A stretch of DNA of 64,000 bases from Daphnia carinata (taxonomy: Eukaryota; Arthropoda; Branchiopoda; Diplostraca; Daphniidae), in assembly GCF_022539665.2 (NCBI RefSeq), contig NC_081332.1, positions 889,773-953,772 of the forward strand, in the 5' to 3' direction. The position numbers were made by a program, and so were the translations under genes. The notes below the pieces were generated by a model. That model made no database searches. It was not told the DNA's origin and worked only from the letters and a program-made list of their open reading frames with translations. Numbering within the stretch: the first letter of the stretch is position 1; every line of letters starts with the position of its first letter. Positions 12,600 to 23,899 of this stretch are shown here, one piece after another.

Positions 12600-13900
12600 C
12601 CAGTGAATTGCGCAGACGGTAAATATGAACGATATTCACCACACGTGTGTGTCTATTGTGGCCTTGACGTCAGCGCGATCGATCTGCCTGTCCCGTTTGT
12701 GCTGTGCTTTTCCCCCTCCCGCAGTAGCAAACCTGTCTCGACTAGACTGATTTACCATAATCAATCGATTTCTTTTTTTTTTTTTTCAGATTGTGATTTA
12801 GTGTTGGTGAACGAGCCAGTACAACAATAATATGGAAGCTGAGGAGGAAGAAGAACTTTCGTCAGGGGGCGAAGAAGACGAAGCCGCACAAGGTACTGAG
12901 CTGGAACAGCTTCAATCAGGAAGTGACGAAGTTACGGGCAGCTGGTTGAGTTGGAACTGGAAAAGAAGCATGTTGCACGCATCATGGAAGACCGCCGTCG
13001 TGTTGCAAACTGAAAATGGATTCACGAGGCGACAAAATTCTCCGGCTTGGTTTCTGAATCTTTTTTTTTTTCTTTAATCCGACGACAAAAGGATCTGATT
13101 TCAATGCTATTCACTACCGTAGGGATCTCGGTGAATAAATGCAGACAAAAAGTGTACGTTCCATTTCCACTCAATGTATAACCACAAACTAACAGACACG
13201 CAATGACTGTGAAATTCACCCAGAAAGGTATATTTAATTTCGGCATGGGTTTAAAATATTAATATTGACTTTACATTCGTTTGCAATGGACATTTTAAGG
13301 TTACGAAGTGAACGAATGTTTTTTGCCAGAATCCATCCATGTCAGATATGATGAAACCAAACTCTTGATCGCCTGGTCTGGGATATATCCATCTTGGTAG
13401 ATAGTTTCGTTAATCGGCAACAACAGATCAAGGAGCTGAGGTTTGCAGTATTGTTTCTAAAAATGTGGAAGAGAGGCTTTTGCTTACCTGACGATTTATT
13501 ACTTATAGGCTGAATTCGAGAGATAGCGTTGATCGGACCATGATTTTCAAAGCGATTAGCTGCTAAACGTATTGGTGAGTGAGAGTATCGGACGAGAACA
13601 GCAAAAGCTTCTATTATTCGCATTCAACTGAATTATCAACCTAATGAAATCCTGCCAGAAAAGTCATCTTTGAATTTGAAGGTTGGTCGTCATTGTTTAC
13701 TTGTTCAACTTCTGCGTTTATTAACAGTTTCGGGTGCATATTAACAGATGGGCAGGCCTATACGGAAGTGGATGCCGCTGATTTTGAAGTGCATTGTCAT
13801 CCTTTTACCGATTACCTATACTCAGCGCTTTCCACGAAGCATTTTAGAGAATTATTTTAATTAGAATACAAATTACGATTTATGAACGATTGATGTTATT
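12600..13900 (+). other. Unassigned candidate exons between hexokinase and TULP4
   Basis: At 12832 an ATG opens an acidic segment (MEAEEEEELSSGGEEDEAA) preceded by a polypyrimidine tract and AG, as after a 5'UTR intron. One frame over, a helical segment follows at about 12945-13010 (ELEKKHVARIMEDRRRVAN). Further segments with coding character are 13365-13440 (DRLVWDISILVDSFVNRQQQ, before an AGGT donor) and about 13747-13860 (QAYTEVDAADFEVHCHPFTD, after an ACAG acceptor). Together they suggest a small coiled-coil protein gene on the plus strand. Frames do not join cleanly, as in the flanking indel-affected genes. I do not recognise the family. Confidence 0.3.
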
Positions 13901-14341
13901 GCGGAACGCATTGAAGCGTTTCAGTTGATAATAGATGTCGTTGAAAGACCAACGGAATTTTCTATCGTCCTTGCGCTGGATGCGCAGAATCGGCGACGAC
14001 GCTTGCGACGTCTTAAGAGGATGAAGGCTCCTCTACCTCCCTTCCGTGCACCCCAATTTCTGATCTTTTCAACCGTGAAAGGCACCGAAATGAACAGGTT
14101 TACAGCGTCGGCGGGTAGTTGTGCAGAGTTGCCGACGGGTCAACACGTACGTCGCCTGTCACCTCGTCCAGAAATCCTCGACGTATCCAGGCAGAGCGTC
14201 ACACATGCTCTCCGTTATCTCGTTCCTGTAATTATTATTTATTTTTTTATTGATCAAGTTCATTGTGCGAGTTGTTGGAATTGCCTGGCGTCTGAAGAAC
14301 AAGTTCCCGTCCGACGCAAAAAAAATTCCTTGCATCGCAAG

Positions 14342-17300
14342 ATGCATCTGCATTTTGAGGAGCCTAGTAGCTAACTGCGTTGCGGACTCGGTCATCAATT
14401 CCTATCGTGGATGGGACGCGTCCCCGATGAACAGCCCGAGGTAAGTGTCACATGGCTAATTAATTAGTTTTCAGTCCACTTGAGAGCCGAAACAACCGGG
14501 TAAAAATATGTGGCGGTCAACAGTGTAAAGTCCCTCTTTGTTTCCTTTTTTTTTTCACGCTAGCTTTTGTTTCACTGCTCAAAGTAGAAGTGAAGAAGAA
14601 AAACCTCAAAAGTTTTCCTGTTCTTTTCTTCACCAGGTAGCCCTCTCCATGGGTTAAGGCGTTCGGGAGGAGGGCAAAGTTCCGATCAATACACACCGCG
14701 CACGACGGTACAGCCAGGCATTGTCGCTCTCGGTATAAATGGCTTTATACGAGGACGGTCGATTGAAAGATGGGGGTGGACATTCAGTGGGGAGTTGGGA
14801 GGGAGGATTACTGTTACTGAAGTGAATGACTTCATCATCAAAAAAAGGAAACAACATTTCAACCTTAATGGCTGTACTAATTTTTATATTTTTCCTTACA
14901 AACAAAAATAGTCTTATTGATTTTTTCATCGTTAAGACGTTGATTGAAAATGTGTGCTCGAGCGAATTGGGACTGACGAAGAGAACTCCCCTAAGAATGT
15001 AGAAGGGGGCTGTACTTCTCAATCAAGCGGATATTGTACTTGGGTGCCTTTGATGATGATCGCTTGTTTGTTGACAATTTTGATTCAAAAAGTATACGAC
15101 AGCTTAAAACTGCACTAGTTACTATCAAGAGGGCTGTTGCTGCCGGGAACAACAGGAGCGTTGTTGAGCCACAGTTTACGAGCACACCTACCCTCATCGC
15201 AACGTTCCAATCTGACGGGAGATGGTAATGAACATCCGGCAGTCTGCTGCCGACTCAGCACACCTTCCGTTACCGCCACGCACCAATTACAACTTGCCAG
15301 GACATCGAGCTCAGGTAAGCAGCATTACGCAATATTTTTACGTGTTTTTGCGGAAACGGATCATTAATTAATTTTTATGATGGCGAATTGTGTAGATCAG
15401 TTTAGTGAGATGGAACGAGTTTTATCAGAAATTGGCCACGTGATGCGTCCGGTATCATCTTTGTCTGATCCACATGAAGGTCGATGGTCCATCGAGCTCA
15501 TCAACGATCGCAACACTTGCAAACGAATCATTTTTAAAATAATCGAATTTTCCATTACGTTTTGTATCGATTGACTTTTAATTGTACATTTACAGGTAAC
15601 CTACTTTTCTTGTCGCAGACGGTCGTAGCAGTCATCGCTTACCAGGTAAAAAGAAAACGCAATAAAGTTCATTGTCGATAAATAAAGCACACGATGGTGG
15701 CTTTTCATTCGATGTGCAAGGCCCTCCCCCTATTTTTGGCTGGCGCGAGATACTTTTGGTGTAATATTGACAGAGATGCTTTTTACGTAAGTATTGATCG
15801 ACGCTAAAAGTCCTAGATACATGAGGGTGGGAGAGATCGATAAGAGGGACAGAGCGTCGCAAATTGGATCATGGTCTCCTTCGAACAAAAGCCCCCAGAG
15901 AGGAGACTTCTCCTTAACATCTTTTTTTTTTTTTTTTTTTTTTTATTTATGGGGCGTATCTGTTTCTTACTTGTCCTGCACGGCTTACTGCTTAAATGAA
16001 CAGCATTGGGATGTTGATGCATTGCTGTACCCATAGGATGGATTCGTTCTCGTTGGTTCCGTTGCTGGACAGCGCTATTGGTCGACCGTACTCAACCAAG
16101 AGTCCATCATTACCACCGGAACTTGGACCCCTTGATGATCAACAGGTTCTCCCTTTTCAAAAATATCTTTTGAAAAAATATTTCATTTTGAAATCGTTTA
16201 AGGTAGTTTTATCTGGGAACGTCGAGTGGATCAATCGTCGTGTTGACGTGCATAATGGCGCTGTCGTAGCGCAAATTCAAATGTCGGAACCGACTAGCAT
16301 ATCGCCTGGTTCGATATCGAGTAGTAGCACTAACCACACATCACCTGCCAATGGCATTCGGCAGCTGGCGTGGAACTGTCCGCGATTTAAAATGGAAGAA
16401 CCGACGTCATCGACGCTTTCAACTAACGCACCACGTCAAACAACATCTGCAGATGGCCATTTACTCTCTTCCATGCCCAATGGTGGTAAGATTTATGACC
16501 GCGTTTTAGTTTCCCCTATTTAATATTGATTTTTCTCCATGGGATTAGTGGAGGATCAACATCATGTCTTGGCCGTCCTGACTGTGGGGGGCCGGTGGAG
16601 TTTGATTAAAGGTTTCGACGACATCCATCCTTGTTCCGCGGTGATGATGACGACGAAGCCGACGGATATTCAGGTAGTGGAAACGTTCCTTGCTGGAACA
16701 AGGACCACTGTCATCTCCCATGATGGAATGGAATAATGATGGTGAATTACTCTGCCTGGGGTCACCATCACGTTCAGGCTCCTCTGCTGGGCTTCATCAC
16801 TACGCCAACGTCCTCCAGTTTTACAACAGCCGTGGCGTTTTGCGATTCCGCATCGCCGTGCCCTACACCCAGGTTCGCATATTGTCACTTTTTTTCCCGC
16901 ATCCTTCCCGTTTCCGGTTACCACAAAAAAAAACCATAGTGCGCTATATTGATCCGTTTCATCTGGCAAACACGGTGCAAACTTTCCAACAGAAAACAAA
17001 AGTTTTGAGCTATTTTGAAACTGATCTCGTCGTTCTTAATCACTAAGAAAACGAGACGTTGGCTGTTGTCTTTAAATAAGCTTTTCTTTGTTTTGTTCAT
17101 GTAATGTAACAAAGGCTCCAATTACAAGTTTTACGTGGGGACATAACGATCGACGTCTGTTTGTGGCAACGGGATGCACAGTTCATGTTGCATGGGTTTC
17201 ACCTCGAAGGATCGCCTCCTTGCAGCATTTAGCGCGTCTCAAGCTCAGACGATGTTTAACCGGACCGGACCAACTTGACGACCCCATATTCACTGACCGA

Positions 17301-19815
17301 ATACCCAGGCTCATCCGTAACTTGATCGTTTCCCCTTTTCCAGCACCGTCCATGTAGGAAATCATTTTATTTTTTAAATGACAAGAAAAAAATACTAAAT
17401 GCATTTATTTAATTATTTCAAAGTGTCATGTTCCGGAAGAGCGACGAATTCGAGATTATGTCTGCAAACCGCCACCGGGTAATACACGGCTCTACTGCAC
17501 TATGATACGACGCGATGAAGAAGACTCTGCCGGCTGGCATGGAGTGGACGGACTGATCGATCCGATCGATCCTGATGCACCAACCAGCAGCGGTGGAGGT
17601 GTTGGCTTCACCCTCTATCTCGAATTCCTCGGTGGACTCATTCCTCTTCTCACAGGTTTCCTTTCAATTACATTTCTCTCCTCCACTCTTTACTTATTGT
17701 CACCGTTGCTGTCGCCATTTTAAAAACGATTATTTTCGATATCTTTAGGGTAAACCAACGTCGAGAATAAGACCAGATTTGTTATTTACGATCCGCGAAA
17801 GTTCTCCAGCAACGATATGAGTAAAAGTCAGCCTTTGTTGAACAAGAGCTCCGAATTGCTTTTAGCTCCTCCACCTACATCGGCCAGCCCAGCAATTGCT
17901 TAGTCCTGGTCTTAGACGTAAATTCAGGCGAAATCGTCCGGCTGCTGGACAGCACTCGGCTGATTCAGATTCCGAAACGGACGATAGTTGCGTATCGACC
18001 CCAAGACTTCAGCGGAAATTTGGAGGGAGGAAACTCAACAACCAACATGCTAATCCTGGGGATAATAACGACTGTAAAACTAATGGAGAGGTTTGAACTT
18101 GAAAAAAATTTTTGAAAATGAAAGTCAAGTTTATTTCAATTTTTAAATTGTAGAATTCAACGCTGGCTGTAGTGGCTTCAAACATTTGGGGAACTCGATT
18201 AAAAATCACTGGATTAACGCCATCTCTGCCGACGCATCTTGGTCAGATTACGTACAAGACGTCATTGTTACACCTTCAACCGCGTCAAATGACGCTGGGC
18301 GTGGTCGATTTACGTGATTCTTCACCTGGAACTGAAGTAGAAGAAGAAGGGGCACCCATTTCAATCTGCCCGTCGGACGAAGAAGATAATTCGAAAGGCA
18401 ATAGAGAATCATCGAACCGTCAACATCCGCCCATAGTTCCACTGACGACACCTAATTTACGATTGAGACGGAAAGCCGGAATGAGCCGGATGGAACCCCC
18501 ACCTTCACCGACTCATCATCGACGGACGGTTCAACATCAACCTCAGACGACACTCGACGAAATGTTACGGATCGAGTGGAACTCTGACTCGCGGATCATA
18601 TTGTCTACACCGGCCGTTAGATGGCGTAGTCAGAGCGTTGGGCATCTCGCAATAGCGTCTGCAATCAGCAACAATAGCAATTGGCCTTATAGTAGACGAA
18701 GAAAGAGTCGCTCACTGGACTCTAGTCCTGTTGTTGGTAGTAATCGGAGCCGTTGTTCGGGATTACCGGACATTCGTAGCTCTTGGGCCGTCCAAATTAC
18801 TCAACCATTAGTTACAAAAGCAACGACGACGGACAAAAAACGAGCACAAACTCGTTTCGTTCGAGAGTTGGCAGCCAAGTTTTGCAGGCCCAACATGTGT
18901 CCGATGGCGAAGGTCATAGTAAAGTTAATAAGGAAAAGCGTTTCGCTTTGGCCCGACTCAGTCCATTGTTTGGTCGTAAATGCTCATCGTCGGCAGGGAA
19001 ATCGACTGCTGGCCGATCTGAACCCAACACACCTAATTCTAGTCCAGCCATAGGACGTCGCCGGAATAATTCGTCGGCTACAGTAAAAAATGAACGCCGC
19101 CACCAATCTCCTATACGGTAAATTCACCTTAAATGCTTTTTGATTCAATCTTTAATCAATAACTGAATAATATCTGAACAATAGGCAATTGCTCAATTCT
19201 CCGTTGCTGGCCAGACGGCTGGGAAAAAGTCGTTTTGCTCCTGCTGCTGCCACTGCAACGGCTATGGACAGCTCAGACGATGATATCGACGACGCTCAGG
19301 CGACTACAGTCCACAATTTCCACGATCTAGAGAGTTTCCAAAAGGCCCAGCTACTTAATAAGGTAATCGTGTTCTTCAGTTATTTTTCCATCGACGTAGA
19401 TTGTAATTAAATCTCTTAGCTACGACAGACATGGATAGCTGAAAAGAATTCAGCAAGTAATGGTGAAGAACGCGAGCCACCAGCTCAGACAAGACGAAGA
19501 TGTGAGTTTGTTTTGAACAATAAAGCTCCACTGTGGAACGAACACAGTCAAGTTTATCAGTTGGACTTTGGGGGAGAGTGACCCAAGAATCTGCGAAGAA
19601 TTTCCAGATTGAATTCAAAGGAAAACAGGTAGTTTAATATCAGCTAAGGTTTTATACGAAGGTGCATTGATGATGTTCTAATTGGTATGATTGACAGGTT
19701 ATGCAGTTTGGCAGAATCGATGGGAATGCCTACACGTTAGATTTTCAGTATCCTTTCTCAGCTGTCCAGGCTTTTGCTGTGGCATTGGCAAACGTGACTC
19801 AACGATTGAAATAAA
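14342..19815 (+). CDS. TULP4: TULP4 / Tusp (tubby-like superfamily protein), copy 1, with many small indels
   Basis: Probable exons start with 14342-14440 (MHLHFEE..., LSWMGRVPDE) and ~15229-15314 (NYNLPGH). WD40 exons follow: 15396-~15520 (SLVRWNEFYQKLAT, EGRWSIELINDRN), 15619-15644, 16037-16145 (DGFVLVGSVAGQRYWSTVLN), 16203-16486, ~16550-16680, ~16690-16871 and 17115-17354. The tubby domain is 17435-17658, ~17750-18093, 18153-19121, 19185-19361, 19420-19628 and 19699-19815, ending FSAVQAFAVALANVTQRLK-stop. TULP4 pairs WD40 and SOCS-type elements with a split tubby domain and is thought to act as a Cullin-RING substrate adaptor. Compared with the family and with copy 2, this copy shows frame changes in exon 1, in the EGRW exon, at 16130, near 17783, 17886 and 18834 (6 A versus 7 A) and at 19570 (5 G versus 6 G). 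No substitution nonsense was seen, which favours base-level assembly errors. Confidence 0.85.
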
Positions 19816-20240
19816 AATGGAATTTGAATAAATCTGTCCAGAAATGGTCAATATGCCTCTTGTGATATTAAACATTCGTAACTGTAAGAATTTATTTCAC
19901 GTGTCATTCCTTTGTTTATTATGAAAGTTTTCAATACACGTTAATGAATGGGAAGATGGATAAATGACAGCAGCGTACCGGAAATTGGCCGGGACATTAC
20001 ATTTCCTGCAAGATGAGACCGACAGGTTTCTAACACGTCGGTGTTGAATTGTCAGTTCAAATCATGGAAATTGTGTGGCACCATCTAGGTTTTAAACATT
20101 AAGAAATAAAAAATAGGAAAGTCTGGCTTATTTGAAGATTTGACGAAATTATATTTTCTCTAGATGGCGATGCAAGTTCATCAGCCCTAGTGTCAGAAAT
20201 CGAACTATTTTTGTGTCTTTTTCTCGTGATGTTTATTGTT
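17174..20240 (+). repeat. Segmental duplication, copy A (TULP4 3' half plus 3' flank)
   Basis: This interval is matched almost base for base, introns and downstream flank included, by 60947-64000. Identity starts abruptly inside an exon at GCACAGTTCATGTTGC. The match reaches the last base of the window, so the full duplication is longer than seen here. Differences are single-base indels, a few substitutions and one roughly 40-bp diverged patch (19217-19263). Confidence 0.92.
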
Positions 20241-21600
20241 AAACACGTTGTTGCGTTAGGAAGGTGTATTTGAGGTTCCATCATCACAACAGTGTTTTGT
20301 TTTTGTTTTTTAATTGTGGTTTTTACCTCTACCCAAAGGATTGTGTTATAACAACCACTTCGAATTTGGATAACTCCAAAACTATAACTTCCAGGTAAAC
20401 CAAAACTGAATTTTCGGCATCGCCTGTTGAATAGCGAGTTCGAATCATGTATTGGTGTGGCAAACCTGATCTGCCATGTCGAACCTAAATCACTGATTAT
20501 GAGTAAAATATTATTACAAGATGTGCAATTTGCCATCAAAATATCTGCAAGAATTGGATCTCCAATTTACTTTCTTCTGGTGATAACCAGATCTGTTCCA
20601 CTATCACCTTAGTTCGGATGGCTGCCAAATAAGGGTGATGGTTTTGAAACATTAGCTTCAATTGTTATGTGCGCGGTAGTCCTTTGAAGTGGTATGTAGG
20701 CCGCATCTGAAAACTGAACTTTAAGAACTTTGAAAGGTCATATTATGTGAATTCTCTATAGTTTACGTTTGAAACTATGCATATCCTTTGTACCCTATAA
20801 AGGAAAACAATGTTCATTTTTTAAATTTCCGAAATTTCAACTTCCGGTTTAAGATCCGGTTTTTAAATGCTTAATAACTCACTATCTGTTGTTCTGAACA
20901 AAAAAAGACCGACATTTTCGTAATCCTCGTGAAATTTGGGGTCGAATCCATGTGTCAGTAGAAAATACCCGAAAATCGTCAAAAATCGCAAATTTCCCTG
21001 AACTATAGTTCAGGAAAAATCGCGATTTTGGCCAAATTGGACTTTTCACCAAAAACGGATAAAATAGGTCAGACACACCCTAAATTTCATGAGGATCACG
21101 ACAATCATATTCGTTTTGTTGTGGGCTCAGTATTTCTGGAGATATAGACTATTTCTGGTCACTTCCGGTAATTTTTTTTTTTTCAACTTTGCAAAAAGTA
21201 AAAAATGAACATTAATATTCCAAGCATTTTAAGCATTTTGATCATAAGTGTAGCTTCCATTCTCTAAACAGCGTTTTGTTTTTGATTATTAATTGTGGTT
21301 TTTACTTCTACTTAAAGGGTTTTATAACAACCACGTCGAATTTGAATAACTCTTAAACTATAACTTTCAGGTAAAAACAAACTGAAGTTTCGACATCAGC
21401 GTTGAATTGCGAATTCAAATCATGTATTGTTATGGCAATATCTAGGTTTCAAACATTAATTTTTAAAATACGAAAAGTCGGGGTTAGTTATTTTTGTCGG
21501 GCTTATTTGCAAATGTGACGAAATTGAATTTCCGCTAGATGGCGACGCAAGTTCATCAGCCGTAGTGTCAGAAATCAAACTATTTTGTGCTCGTAGAGTT
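20040..21600. repeat. Dispersed repeat family, two diverged direct copies of two segments
   Basis: The segment 20040-20215 (ending with TAGATGGCGATGCAAGTTCA) recurs diverged at 21405-21585. The segment at about 20300-20460 (ATTGTGGTTTTTACCTCTAC onward) recurs at about 21285-21440. The order of the two segments is swapped between copies. No protein-coding potential is visible. They look like pieces of a non-autonomous repeat common in this genome. Confidence 0.55.
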
Positions 21601-21662
21601 TCCATCAAATCAAATGGTGTGCTATTTCCAATTAAGTGTTTTCCTTTTTGGTGTTGATCTAT

Positions 21663-22440
21663 GGCAATCCGTTTTACCCATGATAAAAATAAAAAACATT
21701 GGACTTTTTTCCTCTTTACTGCTAACGCCATCTACCGGTAATATTTCTAGTTGATTCTCTGCATACACCGACCGAAAAAAATTTTAAGCCCGACTAAATA
21801 AGCCCTACTTTGTGTTTTTTATGGTTAATTCAAAAATTAAATGCCTCGTATAAAAATATACCCCATTTTCGTGATCAGCGATTAATTTTGAATCGGAATA
21901 ATGTATTTTTAATGAAATCTAGGATTTTAAGAAATTGGAAAAGTGAGAAGGCAATATAGCCTTCTTACTTTTCAATTTTTGCAAAATTTTAGATTTCGCT
22001 TTAAATACATGTTACGATGCAGAATTGAACGGGCATCACGAATGTGAGTGTTGTTTTCTCGTGGAACTCATAGCTTTTGAATAAAACGTAAAAAATGGTA
22101 AAAGTTGGGTTAAAAAATAAGCCCGCGCTTATATTGCCGGGCTTAATATTTTTTTCCTATTAAAAAAATAATAGCATTAAATCTAGATAACTATAGTTGA
22201 TTTTGATTCAGGATTAACCATGAAAAACGAATATGGAATTTGTTTTTACGTAGATTTTATAGTTTTGGAGTAATCTAAAATATTTTAAGCCCGAGCATAT
22301 AAGCCCATTCTATAACTAGAAATGTGACCGGTAGATGGCGATAGCAGTAAAATAGAAAAAAAGGACAACATTTCTTATTTTTATTATGGGTAAAACGGAT
22401 TGCCTTAGTCGGGCTTATTTTTTTTTGTCGGGCTTAAAAT
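21663..22440. mobile_element. Inverted-repeat (MITE-like) element with GCCCG motifs
   Basis: The left arm, about 21663-21750 (starting GGCAATCCGTTTTACCCAT), is the reverse complement, with mismatches, of 22315-22404 (ending GGGTAAAACGGATTGCC). Both arms carry the AGATGGCG / CGCCATCT motif and an ACCGGTA or CGGTAGA core. Between and just outside the arms, the motif TTAAGCCCG or its complement CGGGCTTA is repeated at 21786, 22128, 22147, 22284, 22409 and 22427. No transposase frame is present. No clear target-site duplication was identified, so the true ends are uncertain. Confidence 0.5.
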
Positions 22441-23194
22441 TTGATAGGAATTTTACTTATAACTAAGAGACATCTAGCGGTTGAAACTCAACTATTTGGA
22501 AAATTTGTCATCGTTAATTGCTATGTGAGTACGGAAGTGAATGGTTTACACGTTTGTTCTGTTCCCTACATTTTGTCTTTCAAAGGATACTTCAACAAAG
22601 AATCGATGGTATGTTCTTTGTAAAGAAATAAATCCATTGTGCTGTGTGTTTTGAGTGGCAAATATTTTACACTGATTTTTCCCCTTCATACAACAGTTCA
22701 GCTTGTTATATCATGGTATGGACAGGCTATAATTGCCACTGGTCATCATGCAACTGCACAGTGAGAGGATTCCTATTCTGTATGGGCATCGTACTTCCAT
22801 TGCTATCAAGATCATGGTCTTACACTCACAAGGGATGCTGACACTGTAGGTAACAAAATTGAGTAGATTAAGACACAATGCTTAAATCTCTCAATCTTCA
22901 TTTGGCCACAATGCAGTTTCCCATTACCTTTCATCCGTTGAGCCTCAAATCTTCAAACCTTCAGTTTTCCCACCGTTGGCTATAAACCTGCATAGGCTTT
23001 GGAACCATCCACCTTTTTGGTATTTCAAGTTTTCATGTTGTGGAGTATTATTGTATTGTAATGTAAAATTACGTGATAGGACCACATTTCATCTATTGCC
23101 TTCATTTCGTCGCTGTCACCATCGTCTCATCACCTTCGCCTAGGGGCTGTCACCGTCGCCTCATCGCCTTGTCACCGTCGCCTCATCGCCTTGT

Positions 23195-23490
23195 CACCGT
23201 CGCCTTTGCCTCGTCGCTGTCACCGTCGCCTTATCGCCTCGTCGCTGTCACCGTCGCCTTCGCCTCGTCGCTGTCACCGTCGCCTTCGCCTCGTCGCTGT
23301 CACCGTCGCCTTCGCCTCGTCGCTGTCACCATCGGCTTCGCCTCGTCGCTGTCACCATCGCCTTCGCCTCGTCGCTGTCACCATCGCCTTCGCCTCGTCG
23401 CTGTCACCATCGCCTTCGCCTCGTCGCACCTCATCGCCTTCACCTCATCGCCTTCACCTCATCGCCTTCACCTGGTCGCTGTCACCGTCC
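23195..23490. repeat. 26-bp GC-rich minisatellite
   Basis: The unit CGTCGCTGTCACCGTCGCCT plus TCGCCT (26 bp) repeats head to tail about eight to nine times between roughly 23210 and 23430, with degenerate shorter units (CTCATCGCCTTCAC) at both edges. Later units read CACCATCGCC instead of CACCGTCGCC, showing spread of a variant along the array. Open frames run through it in more than one frame, but they only encode Ser/Pro/Arg/His repeats and are not regarded as genes. Confidence 0.85.
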
Positions 23491-23565
23491 CCTCGAGGAT
23501 GGAGGATTTCACCGTGGAACGTTGCCCTGGTATTGTTTTGTTTTGCATTGTAATCTGTAAGTTAA

Positions 23566-23894
23566 CCCGTTGGCTGCCACCCCGTTTGCGTCCCATTTTT
23601 TTTGTAGCTTATAGGGACCGGGCGCTGTTCTCCCCATGGCCAGGGGGGGAACAGTCGCCATTGCGCCTAATGGCTTATGCCATTAGGCGCCGTAGGCAAT
23701 GCACCAGTAGGGCCTCTCTTTGTCGATGCGGCAATAGATTCCTGGGGTGTGCATTCCCGGAATGGAATCTATTGCCGTGTCAGCCCGGACTTGTCTTCGG
23801 ACAAGTCCCACCTTGTTCGCGGATCCTTCAGACGGCGATGCGTAGTTACTGTAGTTAAGCAACCTACGGGTTGCATGGCCTGGCAGCCAACGGG
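23566..23894. mobile_element. piggyBac-type MITE, 329 bp, with TTAA target duplication
   Basis: The element is bounded by perfect 14-bp terminal inverted repeats CCCGTTGGCTGCCA (23566-23579) and TGGCAGCCAACGGG (23881-23894). These are flanked on both sides by TTAA (23562-23565 and 23895-23898), the target-site duplication of piggyBac transposases. No transposase is encoded, so it would depend on one elsewhere. The interior is a chain of near-perfect hairpins: 12-bp arms at 23663-23690 (loop TTAT), 12-bp arms at 23731-23742 / 23764-23775, and 9-bp arms at 23787-23808 (loop TTCG), plus an imperfect one around 23627-23652. It sits just downstream of the minisatellite. Confidence 0.85.
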
Positions 23895-23899
23895 TTAAC

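Noticed and set aside
18172..19053. Separate 293-codon gene inside TULP4 copy 1
   Set aside because: Its end (from the A-run at 18834) is an off-frame extension; copy 2 shows the proper continuing TULP4 frame.
23100..23490. CRISPR-like array
   Set aside because: The units are contiguous tandem repeats without unique spacers and the genome is eukaryotic.
23073..23858. A 261-codon plus-strand frame rich in Ser, Pro and His
   Set aside because: It runs through the 26-bp minisatellite into the piggyBac MITE and is explained by both repeats.
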